Origin: Sporichthyaceae bacterium
Lineage (GTDB): Bacteria > Actinomycetota > Actinomycetes > Sporichthyales > Sporichthyaceae
DNA: 64,000 nt
NCBI GenBank assembly: GCA_036269075.1
Contig: DATASX010000036.1
Coordinates: 1-64,000 of the forward strand
Direction: 5' to 3'
Shown here: one piece after another, positions 8,415-17,483 of the stretch
How positions within the stretch are numbered: position 1 is the first letter of the stretch
Layout of the letters: every line of letters starts with the position of its first letter
Translations under genes and position numbers: made by a program
Notes under the pieces: model-generated
Told to the model about the DNA's origin: nothing
Databases searched by the model: none
What the model saw: only the letters and a program-made list of their open reading frames with translations

Positions 8415-9245
8415 ATGAAGCTCGCCAACCGCATCGGTCACTGGTCCGCCCACTCCGCTGCGGCGCAGCGTCTGAACGCGGACCTGCCCGCCCGCTCGGA
8501 TGAGGAGTTGTTCCAGGACCTGCGGGAAGCGTCCGGGGCGCAGGCCGAAGCGATCCGCGAGGCGTTGGTGACCCGACACAGCGGCTTGGTCCGCTGGCTC
8601 GCCGGACAGTACGCCAACAACCCGGTCGACGTGGAGGATCTGCGGCAGGTCGGGTACCTGGGCCTGGTCACGGCCATCGACCGGTTCGACGTCGACCGCG
8701 GGTACGAATTCGTCTCGTTCGCCCGGCCGACCGTGCAGGGCGAGATCCGCCGATACTTCCGCGACGAGCGTCGGTGGGTACGGATGCCCCGGCGCATCCA
8801 GGAGAACAAGGCAGCGATTCGCGTCGCGGCCGAGACGTTGACGCACGACCTGCACCGCGTGCCGAATGACGCCGAACTGGCCGAGTACCTCGGCCTGCCC
8901 GAACCGCTGGTCCGTGAGGCTGCGGCGGCGCAGGACACCTTCGCCCCAGTCTCGTTGGACGCCCCCGCCGGCCACGACGGCGAGGAGACATTCACGATCG
9001 CCGACACTGTCGGTTTTCCGGACACTCGACTGGACTTCCTGGTCGACTGCGACGCACTCAAGCCCTTGGTCGAGGAACTGAGCGACCGCGACCGCCTGAT
9101 CCTGCACCTGCGCTACTACCAGGAACGGACCCAGAGCCAGATCGGGCAGGAGCTCGGCTGTTCGCAGATGCAGATCTCCCGGGTGTTGGCAGGCATCCAC
9201 GACCGGTTGCGCGCCGGGCTCACCGACGACGCCGCAGCCGCCTGA
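8415..9245 (+). CDS. RNA polymerase sigma factor, SigB/SigF/SigG subfamily
   Basis: 276 aa from the ATG at 8415 with GGAAG upstream; the open frame extends further 5' but without homology. Region 2 is clear (DVEDLRQVGYLGLVTAIDRFD, FVSFARPTVQGEIRRYFRD), region 3 follows, and region 4 has the HTH SQIGQELGCSQMQISRVL. The SARPTVQGEI(R/K) motif and length place it in the type-III stress/sporulation sigma family. It likely directs RNA polymerase to GNNT...GGGTA promoters found around it. No anti-sigma factor (RsbW type) or anti-anti-sigma gene is adjacent. It is paralogous to the sigma factor at 10494. Confidence 0.93.
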   Translation: MKLANRIGHWSAHSAAAQRLNADLPARSDEELFQDLREASGAQAEAIREALVTRHSGLVRWLAGQYANNPVDVEDLRQVGYLGLVTAIDRFDVDRGYEFVSFARPTVQGEIRRYFRDERRWVRMPRRIQENKAAIRVAAETLTHDLHRVPNDAELAEYLGLPEPLVREAAAAQDTFAPVSLDAPAGHDGEETFTIADTVGFPDTRLDFLVDCDALKPLVEELSDRDRLILHLRYYQERTQSQIGQELGCSQMQISRVLAGIHDRLRAGLTDDAAAA

Positions 9246-9268
9246 GCCGGCCCGGTCAGCACGTTGGT

Positions 9269-10264
9269 TCAGTAGGGCCGCGGCGCGTTCTCCACCGGGA
9301 CCCGTTCGGCCGGTTCGGGAGGCGCGGGAGCGGTCCCGGAACCGAACGGTCGTCCCCCGAGGGAGTCCCGACCGTGGGGGTCCAGCCAGCCCGACAGTTG
9401 CGGCCCGGCGGGCACGATCCCGGTCGGGTTCACGTTCCGGTGCACCTGGTAGTAGTGCTGCTTGATCTGGACGAAGTCGACCGTGTCACCGATGCCCGGG
9501 GTTTGGTACAGGTCGCGTGCGTAGGCCCAAAGCACGGGGTCCTCGGTCAGCTTGTTGCGGTTGCACTTGAAGTGCCCGTGGTAGACCGCGTCGAGGCGGA
9601 CCAGGGTCGGGAACAACCGGACGTCGGCCTCGGTGATCGTGTCGCCTACCAGGTACCGCTGGGTGCGCAGACGTTCGGACAGCCAGTCCAGGCGCGCGAA
9701 CAAGCGGTCGTAGGCCTGCTCGTAGGATTTCTGCTCGGTCGCGAAACCGCACCGGTACACGCCGTTGTTCACGTCGGCGTAGACGACCTCGTTGACCTCG
9801 TCGATCTCGGCCCGCAGGTCTTGCGGCCACAGGTCCGGCGCGCCGGGGCGGTGCAGGGCGACCCACTCGTGGGCAAGGTCCTCGGTGATCGTGCCGATGT
9901 CGTTGGTGACCGCCTTGCCGCTGGGCACGTCGACGATCGTCGGCACTGTGATGCCCTTGGCGTAGCCGGGGTCGCGGGCCAGGAAAGCCTCCCGGAGACG
10001 GTGGATGCCGAGCACGGGATCACGGCCGTCGCGGTCCAGCGTGAAGGTCCAACTGCGTTCGTCGTGGGTCGGCCCGGCGATGCCCATCGACAGGGCGTCC
10101 TCCAGCCCGAGCAGTCGCCGCACGATCACCGCGCGGTGCGCCCAGGGGCAGGCCCGGGCGACGACCAACCGGTAGCGACCGGCTTCGACCGGCCAACCGT
10201 CGCGGCCGTCGGCGGTGACCCGGTCGCTCAGATAGCTGCTGTCGCGCTCGAACGATCCACCCAC
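9269..10264 (-). CDS. Glutathionyl-hydroquinone reductase-like protein (GST family, YqjG/ECM4)
   Basis: 331 aa, GTG start with AGGAGAG upstream. The thioredoxin-like domain has the catalytic CPWAHR motif near residue 38, followed by the all-helical GST domain with LVGDTITEADVRLFPTLVRLD. This is the ECM4/YqjG class that reductively removes thiol adducts from hydroquinones. Actinobacteria generally use mycothiol rather than glutathione, so the natural thiol is uncertain. It sits convergent to and between two stress sigma factor genes, consistent with a role in quinone or oxidative stress. Confidence 0.88.
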   Translation of the reverse strand: MGGSFERDSSYLSDRVTADGRDGWPVEAGRYRLVVARACPWAHRAVIVRRLLGLEDALSMGIAGPTHDERSWTFTLDRDGRDPVLGIHRLREAFLARDPGYAKGITVPTIVDVPSGKAVTNDIGTITEDLAHEWVALHRPGAPDLWPQDLRAEIDEVNEVVYADVNNGVYRCGFATEQKSYEQAYDRLFARLDWLSERLRTQRYLVGDTITEADVRLFPTLVRLDAVYHGHFKCNRNKLTEDPVLWAYARDLYQTPGIGDTVDFVQIKQHYYQVHRNVNPTGIVPAGPQLSGWLDPHGRDSLGGRPFGSGTAPAPPEPAERVPVENAPRPY

Positions 10265-10417
10265 TGACTCTCCTGTCTCGCTGGCCGGGCCTGCCTCGCT
10301 GGTCCGGGCCTGGTGTGGGAACCGTCACAGAGCCTGCGCCCGGTTCCGGACGCTGCGGATTTCGGCCGCGCGATGTCGTTTGCCCTGCCCGCCGGCGACC
10401 TAGTGATCGATATGTCG

Positions 10418-10423
10418 GGGTAC
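10418..10423 (+). promoter_or_regulatory. Possible SigB/SigF-type -10 box before the second sigma gene
   Basis: GGGTAC 70 bp upstream of the GTG at 10494. No good GNNT lies 14-16 bp upstream. If real, it would suggest autoregulation or a sigma cascade. The rest of the 229-bp gap (10265-10493) has only an imperfect 18-bp tandem repeat (10276-10312, CTCGCTGG.CCGGGCCTG). Confidence 0.3.
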
Positions 10424-10493
10424 GAGATCGGTCTGCCCCGACGGGCCTCGGTCACACAGCCGGCCAAGGTCCGCAGTACGGAGGGAAACGCCC

Positions 10494-11339
10494 GTGATTA
10501 CCAGCACCAAGACCGCTACCCGTTCGGCTGCCGCCGCGGAAGCCCGCGCATTCGGTCCGCCCGGTCGAACTCTGGCCGAACTCACCGACGGGGACCTGTT
10601 CCGAATGCTCCGCACGGCGCAACCCGCCGACCGCGACCGGATTCGCGAGACCCTGGTCAGTCGACACACCGGACTGGTCCGTTGGTTGGCCGCGCAGTAC
10701 GCCAACCAGGCCGTCGACGTCGAGGAACTGCGCCAGGTCGGCTACCTGGGCCTGGTCCTCGCGGTCGACCGGTTCGACGTCGACCGGGGCAGCGACTTCG
10801 TCTCGTTCGCCCGCCCGACCGTCCAGGGCGAGATCCGCCGCTGGTTCCGCGACAAGCGCCGCTGGGTGCGGCTGCCGCGCCGACTGCAGGAGGCCAAGGC
10901 GGTGCTGCGCAGCTCCGCCGAGGAACTCACGCACAAGCTGAACCGGGCGCCCACGATGACCGAGTTGGCCGAGCACTGCGGCCTGCCCGAGTCCCTGGTC
11001 GCCGAGGCCGAGGCGGCCGACGACAACTTCACCACCGCGTCGCTGGACGCGCCGGTGGGGCATGACGGCGACGAGTCCTTCAGCCTGGCCGACATGCTCG
11101 GCTCGAAGGACCCCGTGATGGACCTGCTGGTGGACTGCAACGCGCTGCGGCCGCTGCTGGCCGAACTCGACGACCGCGACCGCCGACTGCTCGAGCTGCG
11201 CTTCTACCAGGACTGCACGCAGGTCGAGATCGGCCGACAACTCGGTTGCTCGCAGATGCACGTCTCGCGTCTGCTCAACCGGATCCTGACCCAACTGCGC
11301 GCCGGCCTGCTGGACGAGCCGACGGCGGGTGCCGCCTGA
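10494..11339 (+). CDS. RNA polymerase sigma factor, SigB/SigF/SigG subfamily (second paralogue)
   Basis: 281 aa, GTG start with GGAGGGA nine bases upstream. Region 2 reads DVEELRQVGYLGLVLAVDRFD and FVSFARPTVQGEIRRWFRD; region 4 ends QVEIGRQLGCSQMHVSRLL. It is colinear with the product of 8415-9245 along almost its whole length, so the two probably arose by duplication. The DNA-contacting parts of regions 2 and 4 are nearly the same, so overlapping promoter specificity is likely. No anti-sigma gene is adjacent. Confidence 0.93.
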   Translation: MITSTKTATRSAAAAEARAFGPPGRTLAELTDGDLFRMLRTAQPADRDRIRETLVSRHTGLVRWLAAQYANQAVDVEELRQVGYLGLVLAVDRFDVDRGSDFVSFARPTVQGEIRRWFRDKRRWVRLPRRLQEAKAVLRSSAEELTHKLNRAPTMTELAEHCGLPESLVAEAEAADDNFTTASLDAPVGHDGDESFSLADMLGSKDPVMDLLVDCNALRPLLAELDDRDRRLLELRFYQDCTQVEIGRQLGCSQMHVSRLLNRILTQLRAGLLDEPTAGAA

Positions 11340-11358
11340 GTCGCGGAATCCGGCCCCT

Positions 11359-11384
11359 GGGTCCGCGTCGTTCTCTCCGGGTAG
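11359..11384 (+). promoter_or_regulatory. Possible SigB/SigF-type promoter of the HAD gene
   Basis: GGGT (11359-11362), a 16-base spacer and GGGTAG (11379-11384). The ATG at 11394 lies only nine bases further, so the transcript would be almost leaderless. A second GGGTAT overlaps the ATG. Weak evidence. Confidence 0.3.
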
Positions 11385-11393
11385 GGGTCGGGT

Positions 11394-12110
11394 ATGGCTG
11401 ATCGCACCGCTGTTCTGTTCGACGTCGACGGAACTCTCGTCGACACCAACTACCTGCATACCGTTGCCTGGTGGCGGGCGTTTCGAACCGAGGACATCAC
11501 CATCCCGATGAGCTGGCTCCATGCCACCGTCGGCAAGGGCACGGACCAGTTCCTGCCCGCGATCCTCGGCGACGACCTCGATCCGGAGCTGGCCCGTCGG
11601 CTCGACGAGGCGCACACCCACTTCTACGCACCCGATCTGCACGGACTGGTCGCGCTGCCGGGTGCCGCCGACCTGCTGCGCGCGGTCGCGCAGGCCGGTC
11701 ACCGCGTGGTGCTGGCCTCCAGCTGTTCCTCGGCCGAGGCGGTGCATCTGCGCGCCGCGATCGGCGCCGACGACGTGATCGACGCGATGACCGACTCCGG
11801 CGACGTGGACGCGACCAAGCCGAACCCGGACCTGGTGCACGCGGCCCTGGACGCGGCCGGAACCACCGCCGACCGGGCGCTGATGGTCGGAGACACCGTC
11901 TGGGACGTCCACGCCGCGAAACGGGCCGGTGTGGCCTGCGTCGCGGTGCTGTGCGGCGGGATCTCGGAGGCGGCTCTGCGGGAAGCGGGCGCATTGGCCA
12001 TCTACGACGACCCAGCCGATCTGCTCGCGCGGCTGGCGGGTTCACCGATCGCTGAGTTGAGTCGGCTGCGGCGTAAGGACCTCGTTCGCGCAGCCGCTCG
12101 ATCGGGGTAA
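11394..12110 (+). CDS. HAD family hydrolase (phosphoglycolate phosphatase-like)
   Basis: 238 aa, ATG start. Motif I FDVDGTLVDTNYLH near residue 10 carries the nucleophile and acid Asp pair; motif II is in VVLASSCSS; motif III/IV are the Lys in KPNPDLVHAAL and the Asp residues of MVGDTVWDVHAAK. The helical cap inserted after motif I puts it with subfamily IA phosphatases such as Gph and beta-phosphoglucomutases. The substrate is probably a small sugar phosphate. It precedes the gluconokinase gene by 51 bp and may share its transcript. Confidence 0.87.
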   Translation: MADRTAVLFDVDGTLVDTNYLHTVAWWRAFRTEDITIPMSWLHATVGKGTDQFLPAILGDDLDPELARRLDEAHTHFYAPDLHGLVALPGAADLLRAVAQAGHRVVLASSCSSAEAVHLRAAIGADDVIDAMTDSGDVDATKPNPDLVHAALDAAGTTADRALMVGDTVWDVHAAKRAGVACVAVLCGGISEAALREAGALAIYDDPADLLARLAGSPIAELSRLRRKDLVRAAARSG

Positions 12111-12161
12111 GTCCGGCACGGGCAGAATCGGACCGCTCGTCACCCGTCGCGACGCGGAGGT

Positions 12162-12713
12162 GTGGACAGCTTGGCCGGTTCAGCTGCTGATGCGACTACC
12201 GAGGCCGTCCCTGCGCGAGTGCTGGTCCTGATGGGCGTCTCCGGGTCGGGCAAGTCGAGCGTGGCAGCCCTGCTGGCCGGGCGGCTCGGTTGGCCGTTCG
12301 CCGAGGGCGACGACCTGCACCCGCCGGCCAACATCGCCAAGATGGCCGCCGGCCACGCGTTGGACGACGCCGACCGGGCACCGTGGCTGGAGCGCATCGC
12401 CGCCTGGATCGCCGAACGCCGCGCCGCGGGTGAGCCAGGCATCGTGACCTGCTCAGCGTTGAAACGCCGCTACCGGGATGTGCTGCGCGGCCCCGGCGTC
12501 GTGTTCGTCCACCTGGCGGGCAGCAGGGAACGGATCGGCGACCGCCTGGTGGCGCGCACCGGTCACTTCATGCCGGCCGCCCTGCTGGACTCCCAGTTCG
12601 CCGACCTGGAGCCGCTCGGCCCCGACGAGGACGCGATCACCGTCGAGGTCACCGGCACCGCCGCGCAGACGGCAGACGAGATCATCGCCAGGCTGCGTCG
12701 GGCCGATGCCTGA
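12162..12713 (+). CDS. gntK: Gluconokinase
   Basis: 183 aa from the GTG at 12162. GGAGG ends only one base before that GTG, so initiation may be at TTG 12171 or further in; the conserved fold begins at VLVLMGVSGSGKSS. That P-loop plus FAEGDDLHPPANIAKMAAGHALDD is the signature of GntK, which phosphorylates D-gluconate to 6-phosphogluconate. The length fits the family (about 170 aa). Its 3' end overlaps the gluconate permease start by 8 bp, so kinase and transporter form an operon. Confidence 0.92.
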   Translation: MDSLAGSAADATTEAVPARVLVLMGVSGSGKSSVAALLAGRLGWPFAEGDDLHPPANIAKMAAGHALDDADRAPWLERIAAWIAERRAAGEPGIVTCSALKRRYRDVLRGPGVVFVHLAGSRERIGDRLVARTGHFMPAALLDSQFADLEPLGPDEDAITVEVTGTAAQTADEIIARLRRADA

Positions 12714-14124
12714 CCACGCTGTTCACTTCGCCGCCGTGATCGGTGGCGCGCCGTGGAACTCCCACGACACGCGCCTGATCGCGGTCACCCTCGGCGGCAT
12801 CATCGTCATCGTCGCGGCGATCGTCGTGGGCAAGCTGCACCCGTTCCTGGCGCTGCTGGTCGGTTCGATGCTGGTCGGTTTCGCCGCGGGCGTTCCGGCG
12901 GACAAGGTCGTGAGCAACTTCGAGTCCGGGGTGGGTTCGACGCTTCAGGAGGTCGGCCTGCTGATCGCCCTGGGGGCGATGCTCGGCCGACTGCTGGCCG
13001 ACTCCGGCGGTTCGGACCGGGTCGTCGAGACGTTGTTGTCGCGCACGCGGGAGGTCCTGCTGCCGTGGGCGCTGGCGCTGGTCGCGGTGATCATCGGGTT
13101 GCCGATGTTCTTCGAGATCGGGCTGGTCCTGCTGCTGCCGGTGATCGTCCTGGTCGCCGACCACTCCGGTGCTCGGCTGATGCGGGTGGCGATCCCGGCG
13201 CTGGCTGGGCTCTCGGTTCTGCACGGGCTGATCCCGCCCCACCCCGGGCCATTGATCGCGATCTCCGCAGTGCACGCCCAACTGGGCACGACGCTGGCAC
13301 TGGGCATCCTGGTCGCGATCCCGACCGTGGTGCTCTGCGGCCCGCTGCTGGGATTCGTGCTGGCGCGCTGGGTACCGGTGATGGCCTCGGCGCCGAAGGT
13401 GCCCGGTCCGCGCGGCGGAACGGCCCAGGACACCACCCCGGAACCGCAGCGGCGGCCGAGCTTCCCGGCGACGCTCGGCACGATCCTCTGCCCGGTGGTG
13501 CTGATGTTGGGCAAGGCGGCGGCGGACATCGCCTGGGACACCGGCAGCCCGCCGCCGGCCCGAAAGGTCCTGGACTTCATCGGCGAACCGTTGATTGCGC
13601 TGACCGTCGGGGTGCTGCTGGCGATGCTGAGCTTCGGTCGGGCGGTCGGCCTGACCGGTTCGGAGATCTCGGCCCGGCTGTCCGCCGGGGTCGCACCGGT
13701 CGCCTCCGTGATCCTCATCGTCGGGGCCGGCGGCGGGTTCAAGCAGAGCCTGATCGGGGCCGGGGTGGGCGACTCGGTGGCCAAGTTCGCGCACGGGGCG
13801 CATCTGTCGGTGCTGCTGCTCGGCTACCTGATCGCGGTCGCGCTGCGGCTGGCGACCGGGTCCGCAACGGTGGCGACGATCACCGCGGCGGGAATCGTCG
13901 CCCCGCTGGCCGGAAACCTGACGGGCACTCACACCGCGCTGCTGGCGTTGGCTATCGGGGCCGGCTCGCTCTTCCTGTCGCACGTCAACGACTCCGGCTT
14001 CTGGCTGGTGAAGGAGCTGTTCGGGCTGACGGTGGGTCAGACGTTCAAGACCTGGTCGGTGATGGAGACCGCCGTCTCGGTGGTGGGGTTCGGGGCTGTG
14101 ATGGCTTTGTCCGCGGTCGTCTGA
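12706..14124 (+). CDS. gntP: Gluconate:H+ symporter, GntP family
   Basis: 472 aa from the ATG at 12706, overlapping the gntK stop. About 12-14 hydrophobic segments are visible. Family landmarks are VGKLHPFLALLVGSMLVGFAAG near the N-terminus, GLIPPHPGPLIA mid-protein, GAGGGFKQSLIGAGVGD and the C-terminal SLFLSHVNDSGFWLVKELFGL. GntP proteins import gluconate and related sugar acids across the inner membrane. Coupling with gntK makes gluconate the likely substrate. Confidence 0.93.
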   Translation: MPDHAVHFAAVIGGAPWNSHDTRLIAVTLGGIIVIVAAIVVGKLHPFLALLVGSMLVGFAAGVPADKVVSNFESGVGSTLQEVGLLIALGAMLGRLLADSGGSDRVVETLLSRTREVLLPWALALVAVIIGLPMFFEIGLVLLLPVIVLVADHSGARLMRVAIPALAGLSVLHGLIPPHPGPLIAISAVHAQLGTTLALGILVAIPTVVLCGPLLGFVLARWVPVMASAPKVPGPRGGTAQDTTPEPQRRPSFPATLGTILCPVVLMLGKAAADIAWDTGSPPPARKVLDFIGEPLIALTVGVLLAMLSFGRAVGLTGSEISARLSAGVAPVASVILIVGAGGGFKQSLIGAGVGDSVAKFAHGAHLSVLLLGYLIAVALRLATGSATVATITAAGIVAPLAGNLTGTHTALLALAIGAGSLFLSHVNDSGFWLVKELFGLTVGQTFKTWSVMETAVSVVGFGAVMALSAVV

Positions 14125-14166
14125 CCGCGCGGATCAGATGCGATTGGTGAAGGGGGGTCCGGCGAG

Positions 14167-15081
14167 GTGAACGGCGCGCCGTCGGGTCAACAGTTCGAGC
14201 TCCAGTACGTCGACCAGCGGGCGACGGTCGTCGAGGTGGGCGCCGGGATCCGGACCTACCGGGTCGGCCAACGCGACGTGCTCGATCCCTATCCGGAGGC
14301 TGCCATCTGCGACGGCGGCCATGGGGCCGTGCTGATCCCCTGGCCGAACCGGGTCGCCGACGGCCGGTACCGGTTCGACGGCGTGGACTACCAACTCCCC
14401 CTCGAGGACCCGGGAAATCACGCCGCCATTCACGGGCTGTTGCGCTGGCGGCCCTGGAGTTGCCTGGAACGTGATCCGGACCGCGTCCTCCTCGGTGTCC
14501 GACTGCACCCGACGCCGGGCTACCCGTTCGCGCTCGACGCGCGGATCGAGTACGCCCTGAGCGTCGAGGGCCTCGCCGTCACCACCACGGCCGTCAACGT
14601 GGGATCCACCGACTGCCCGTACGCGACCGGGCAGCACCCGTACCTCTCGCCGGGCACCGGCCCGGTCGACGCCGCCACTCTGACGCTGGACGCGCGCACC
14701 TGGATCGACACCGACACCCCGAACCGGGTGCCCGGCGGCTGTCACCCGGTCGCCGGCAGCGAGTTGGATTTCCGAGTCGGCCGAGCGATCGGGCCGCAAC
14801 GGATCGACACACCCTTCAGCGATCTGAGCCGCGACGCCGAAGGCCGGGCCACGGCCCGACTGACCGGGGCCGACGGCGCCACCGTGGAACTGTGGGCCGA
14901 TTCCACCTACTCGGTCCTGCAGATCTTCACCGGGGACACACTGCGGCCCGACCGTAGGCGACTCGGGCTGGCCTGCGAGCCGATGACCGCGCCGCCGAAT
15001 GCGCTGGCCACCGGGGACGGGCTGATCCGCCTGGCGCCGGGTGAGCGCACCGTTGCCCGCTGGGGCGTCCGACTGCACTGA
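14167..15081 (+). CDS. Aldose 1-epimerase family protein
   Basis: 304 aa, GTG start, 42 bp after gntP. The fold is the galactose-mutarotase beta-sandwich: GGHGAVLIPWPNRVADGRY, NHAAIHGLLRW (catalytic-type His) and TGQHPYLSPG, then a late Glu in LACEPMTAPPNAL. Family members interconvert alpha and beta anomers of aldoses or act on hexose phosphates. The position behind gntKP suggests it belongs to the same sugar or sugar-acid pathway. Confidence 0.85.
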   Translation: MNGAPSGQQFELQYVDQRATVVEVGAGIRTYRVGQRDVLDPYPEAAICDGGHGAVLIPWPNRVADGRYRFDGVDYQLPLEDPGNHAAIHGLLRWRPWSCLERDPDRVLLGVRLHPTPGYPFALDARIEYALSVEGLAVTTTAVNVGSTDCPYATGQHPYLSPGTGPVDAATLTLDARTWIDTDTPNRVPGGCHPVAGSELDFRVGRAIGPQRIDTPFSDLSRDAEGRATARLTGADGATVELWADSTYSVLQIFTGDTLRPDRRRLGLACEPMTAPPNALATGDGLIRLAPGERTVARWGVRLH

Positions 15082-15127
15082 GCCGCAGCTGTCCTGAGGC
15101 CACGTCGGGTCAGTTCACATCCGGGAT

Positions 15128-15658
15128 CTACCCCGGGGGCTCGCCGTCCAATTCCGGCGTCGTCCCTGCCTTGGCCTGCCGCAATTGTTCGCCCAGCGCG
15201 GCGAGTTGGTCCGGACCGGCGGACTCGAACAGCAGCGGGAACAACGTCTCCTCCTGCCGGGCGATGTGCCGCTCGACGTGGCCGAGCAGGTGCGCCGCGG
15301 CCGGCGCGAACGTGTTCTCCATCGGGCCGGCCCCGAGCAGTGTGTCCATGAAGTCCGCCATTTTTTCGCGGTCCGCGGTTTCTCGCTCGATCGACGCTCG
15401 TCCGTCGCTGCGCAGTTCTCCGAGCATCGGGTGCAGGCACCGGTCCTCTGCCGCGAGGTGTGCGCGCAGTTCCGCCACCAGCGCGTCGGCAGCGCGCCGA
15501 CGCCCGTAGACGTTCGCCGAACGGCTGCCGGAGTCCGAACCGAGTTCGGCCAGCAGTTCCTGCAGGCGGCGGTGATCCGCGCACAGCACCTCGAGCCCGT
15601 CGTCCACGGCCGGTTCGGTCCCGATGCGGGTCGTGGCTGCCTCTGCTTGTCCTCGCAT
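15128..15658 (-). CDS. Hemerythrin HHE domain protein
   Basis: 176 aa, ATG with GAGGCGAC upstream. It is a predicted four-helix bundle with metal-ligand candidates in VLCADHRRLQELL near residue 30, AHLAAEDRCLHPML near 88 and HLLGHVERHIARQEETLFPLL near 140. Such domains bind a di-iron centre and sense or handle oxygen, NO or peroxide. The second hemerythrin-like gene lies just upstream on the same strand (74 bp), so they may be cotranscribed. Confidence 0.82.
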   Translation of the reverse strand: MRGQAEAATTRIGTEPAVDDGLEVLCADHRRLQELLAELGSDSGSRSANVYGRRRAADALVAELRAHLAAEDRCLHPMLGELRSDGRASIERETADREKMADFMDTLLGAGPMENTFAPAAAHLLGHVERHIARQEETLFPLLFESAGPDQLAALGEQLRQAKAGTTPELDGEPPG

Positions 15659-15732
15659 GTCGCCTCAGCGCTCCCGTTCGTCGTGCACGGCGGCCGCAGT
15701 GGCCAGACCGGGCCGGATCACGAATCGCGGGC

Positions 15733-16233
15733 TCAGCCCAGCAGGGCGTGTACGGCCTTCTTCAGCGCACCGGGTTGGGCCGGGTGCCGGGGGGCGCGTT
15801 CGCGGGCCTCGAGCATCTCCTGGCCGATCTCCTGCAACACGTTGCGGCCGAGCGCCTCACGGACCGTGGGGAACCAGTTCCCTTCCTCCTCCTCGATGTG
15901 GTGCTCGACGTTCTCCATGAGCACCTTCAACTTGGCGTCGAAATGGTCCGCCTCAGGGGGCATCGCCGCGAGTTCGGTAGCGAGAACATCCGCGACGTGA
16001 TGCTCCTCATAGGACTCGAGAATCTCCGCGTCGACGTCCGGCACGAGTTTGCGCATCCGCGGGTACATGATCTCGTTCTCGATGTAGGTGTGGACCGTGA
16101 GCGCCTCGAGGATCTGCTGCGCCAGGCGGGCCTTGGACGCCGTCGCCTCCGGACCGAGCGCCCGCACGTCGCGGAACAGCCGACGGATCTCCTTGTGGTC
16201 CTCACGGAGCATGACAATGGCGTCGGTGGACAA
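15733..16233 (-). CDS. Hemerythrin HHE domain protein (second copy)
   Basis: 166 aa from a TTG codon with an AGGAGG site at good spacing, which supports this rare start. Ligand motifs are MLREDHKEIRRLF, HTYIENEIMYPRM, YEEHHVADVLATEL and HHIEEEEGNWFP, the complete HHE layout of single-domain hemerythrins. The function may be oxygen, NO or iron handling under stress. A GGGTAG box lies about 80 bp upstream. Divergent from the AraC-type regulator. Confidence 0.85.
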   Translation of the reverse strand: MSTDAIVMLREDHKEIRRLFRDVRALGPEATASKARLAQQILEALTVHTYIENEIMYPRMRKLVPDVDAEILESYEEHHVADVLATELAAMPPEADHFDAKLKVLMENVEHHIEEEEGNWFPTVREALGRNVLQEIGQEMLEARERAPRHPAQPGALKKAVHALLG

Positions 16234-16314
16234 GACGAACCTCCTGGGGCGCTACGGGAAAGATCCAGAAATTCCGACTGCCGTCTGCCGGCGGTCAGAA
16301 CCGTTGTGAGGGGT

Positions 16315-16320
16315 CTACCC
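16315..16320 (-). promoter_or_regulatory. Possible SigB/SigF-type -10 box before hemerythrin gene
   Basis: GGGTAG on the minus strand, with a predicted leader of about 75 nt to the TTG start at 16233. There is no GNNT at the standard distance, so support is limited to the -10 match and the stress-gene context. Confidence 0.3.
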
Positions 16321-16418
16321 GTCGCCGGCGAAGACATGAATTCCCGCGTTTCTGACCTGATGTCAGATCGTCGAGCCGGGCCTGGCCCACGGCTCACACC
16401 TGGAGGGTTCGCCACCCA

Positions 16419-17414
16419 GTGCTCGGGAAGGCCATCGGCATGGACGTCTTCATCAGACGCGCCGCGTTCTTCGCCGAAAGCGCCGACGAAGCTCTCGACC
16501 TCGTGGACCAGAAGTACGCACGGGTGCTGACACGGCACACCGCAGGGAGCGGCCCAGGCCGACTCCGGGTGGAGGCGGCCGAGGCCGGCGTCCTGGGGCT
16601 CGACCGGTTGGCCGTCGCGGGGTTACCTGGCAGCGCCCAGGTCGAGCCGCCGGTGCAGCTGTGCCTCGGCACCTACCTGGACGGCCAGGTGCGCCACCGG
16701 ATGCCGCATGCGGGCGAGATCTCCGCCACCCGCGGGGACACCGTGCTGTGCCCGCAGCACGAGTCGGTCGCGGCCGAGTGGACCGACACCGACCTGCTGC
16801 TTCTCCGACTGCCGTGGTCCGAGGTGGGGCGCAGCGCCGCGGCCTTGTTCGGCCTCGACGGCGGGATGCCACTGCAGTTCACCGGAGCGGCCCCTGTGTC
16901 GGCGCGCGGCGCCGAGGTCTACGCGGCCTTGGCGGCAATGGCGTACCACGAACTGCGCGCCACGGACAGCGTGCTGGCCAATCCACTGGTGAACCGGGAG
17001 GTCGTGGACACCATCCTCACGGCGATCGTCACGACGTTCCCGAACACCACGATGACCCGCGGATACGTTCCCGGTCCGGGCTCCGTGCACCCCGCCGCCG
17101 TTCGCCGAGCCGTAGCCTTCATCGACGCCAACATCTCCTTGCCGATCAACCTGACCGACATCGCGCACTCCGCCGGGACCTCGCCGCGCGCGATCCGCGC
17201 GGCGTTCCACCAGCACCTGGAGACAACCCCCATCGCCTACCTGCGCCGGACCCGGCTCGAGGCGGCGCACCGGGAACTCGCGGCCGCCGATCCCGAGACC
17301 TCCGACGCGGTGCGCGACATCGCCCTGCGGTGGGGCTTCTCCCGAGCCGACCGGTTCGCCACCGCCTACCGACGCACATACGGCACGTCCCCGGAGCACA
17401 CCCGGCGGGCCTGA
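16419..17414 (+). CDS. AraC family transcriptional regulator
   Basis: 331 aa from GTG 16419 (TGGAGGG upstream); ATG 16440 with GGGAAGG is an equally good start. The N-terminal two-thirds is a cupin-like AraC-binding domain (TYLDGQVRHRMPHAGEIS, DTVLCPQH). The C-terminal 100 aa carries two helix-turn-helices (LTDIAHSAGTSPRAIRAAF and VRDIALRWGFSRADRFATAYRRTYGTSP). It probably controls neighbouring genes, perhaps the divergent hemerythrin pair; the ligand is unknown. Confidence 0.9.
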   Translation: MLGKAIGMDVFIRRAAFFAESADEALDLVDQKYARVLTRHTAGSGPGRLRVEAAEAGVLGLDRLAVAGLPGSAQVEPPVQLCLGTYLDGQVRHRMPHAGEISATRGDTVLCPQHESVAAEWTDTDLLLLRLPWSEVGRSAAALFGLDGGMPLQFTGAAPVSARGAEVYAALAAMAYHELRATDSVLANPLVNREVVDTILTAIVTTFPNTTMTRGYVPGPGSVHPAAVRRAVAFIDANISLPINLTDIAHSAGTSPRAIRAAFHQHLETTPIAYLRRTRLEAAHRELAAADPETSDAVRDIALRWGFSRADRFATAYRRTYGTSPEHTRRA

Positions 17415-17483
17415 GCCCCACGGCGTTCGGGGACCGGAAACCGGGTGGCCGAGCAGGCGACCAGACGGTAATGAAGGTGAGCG

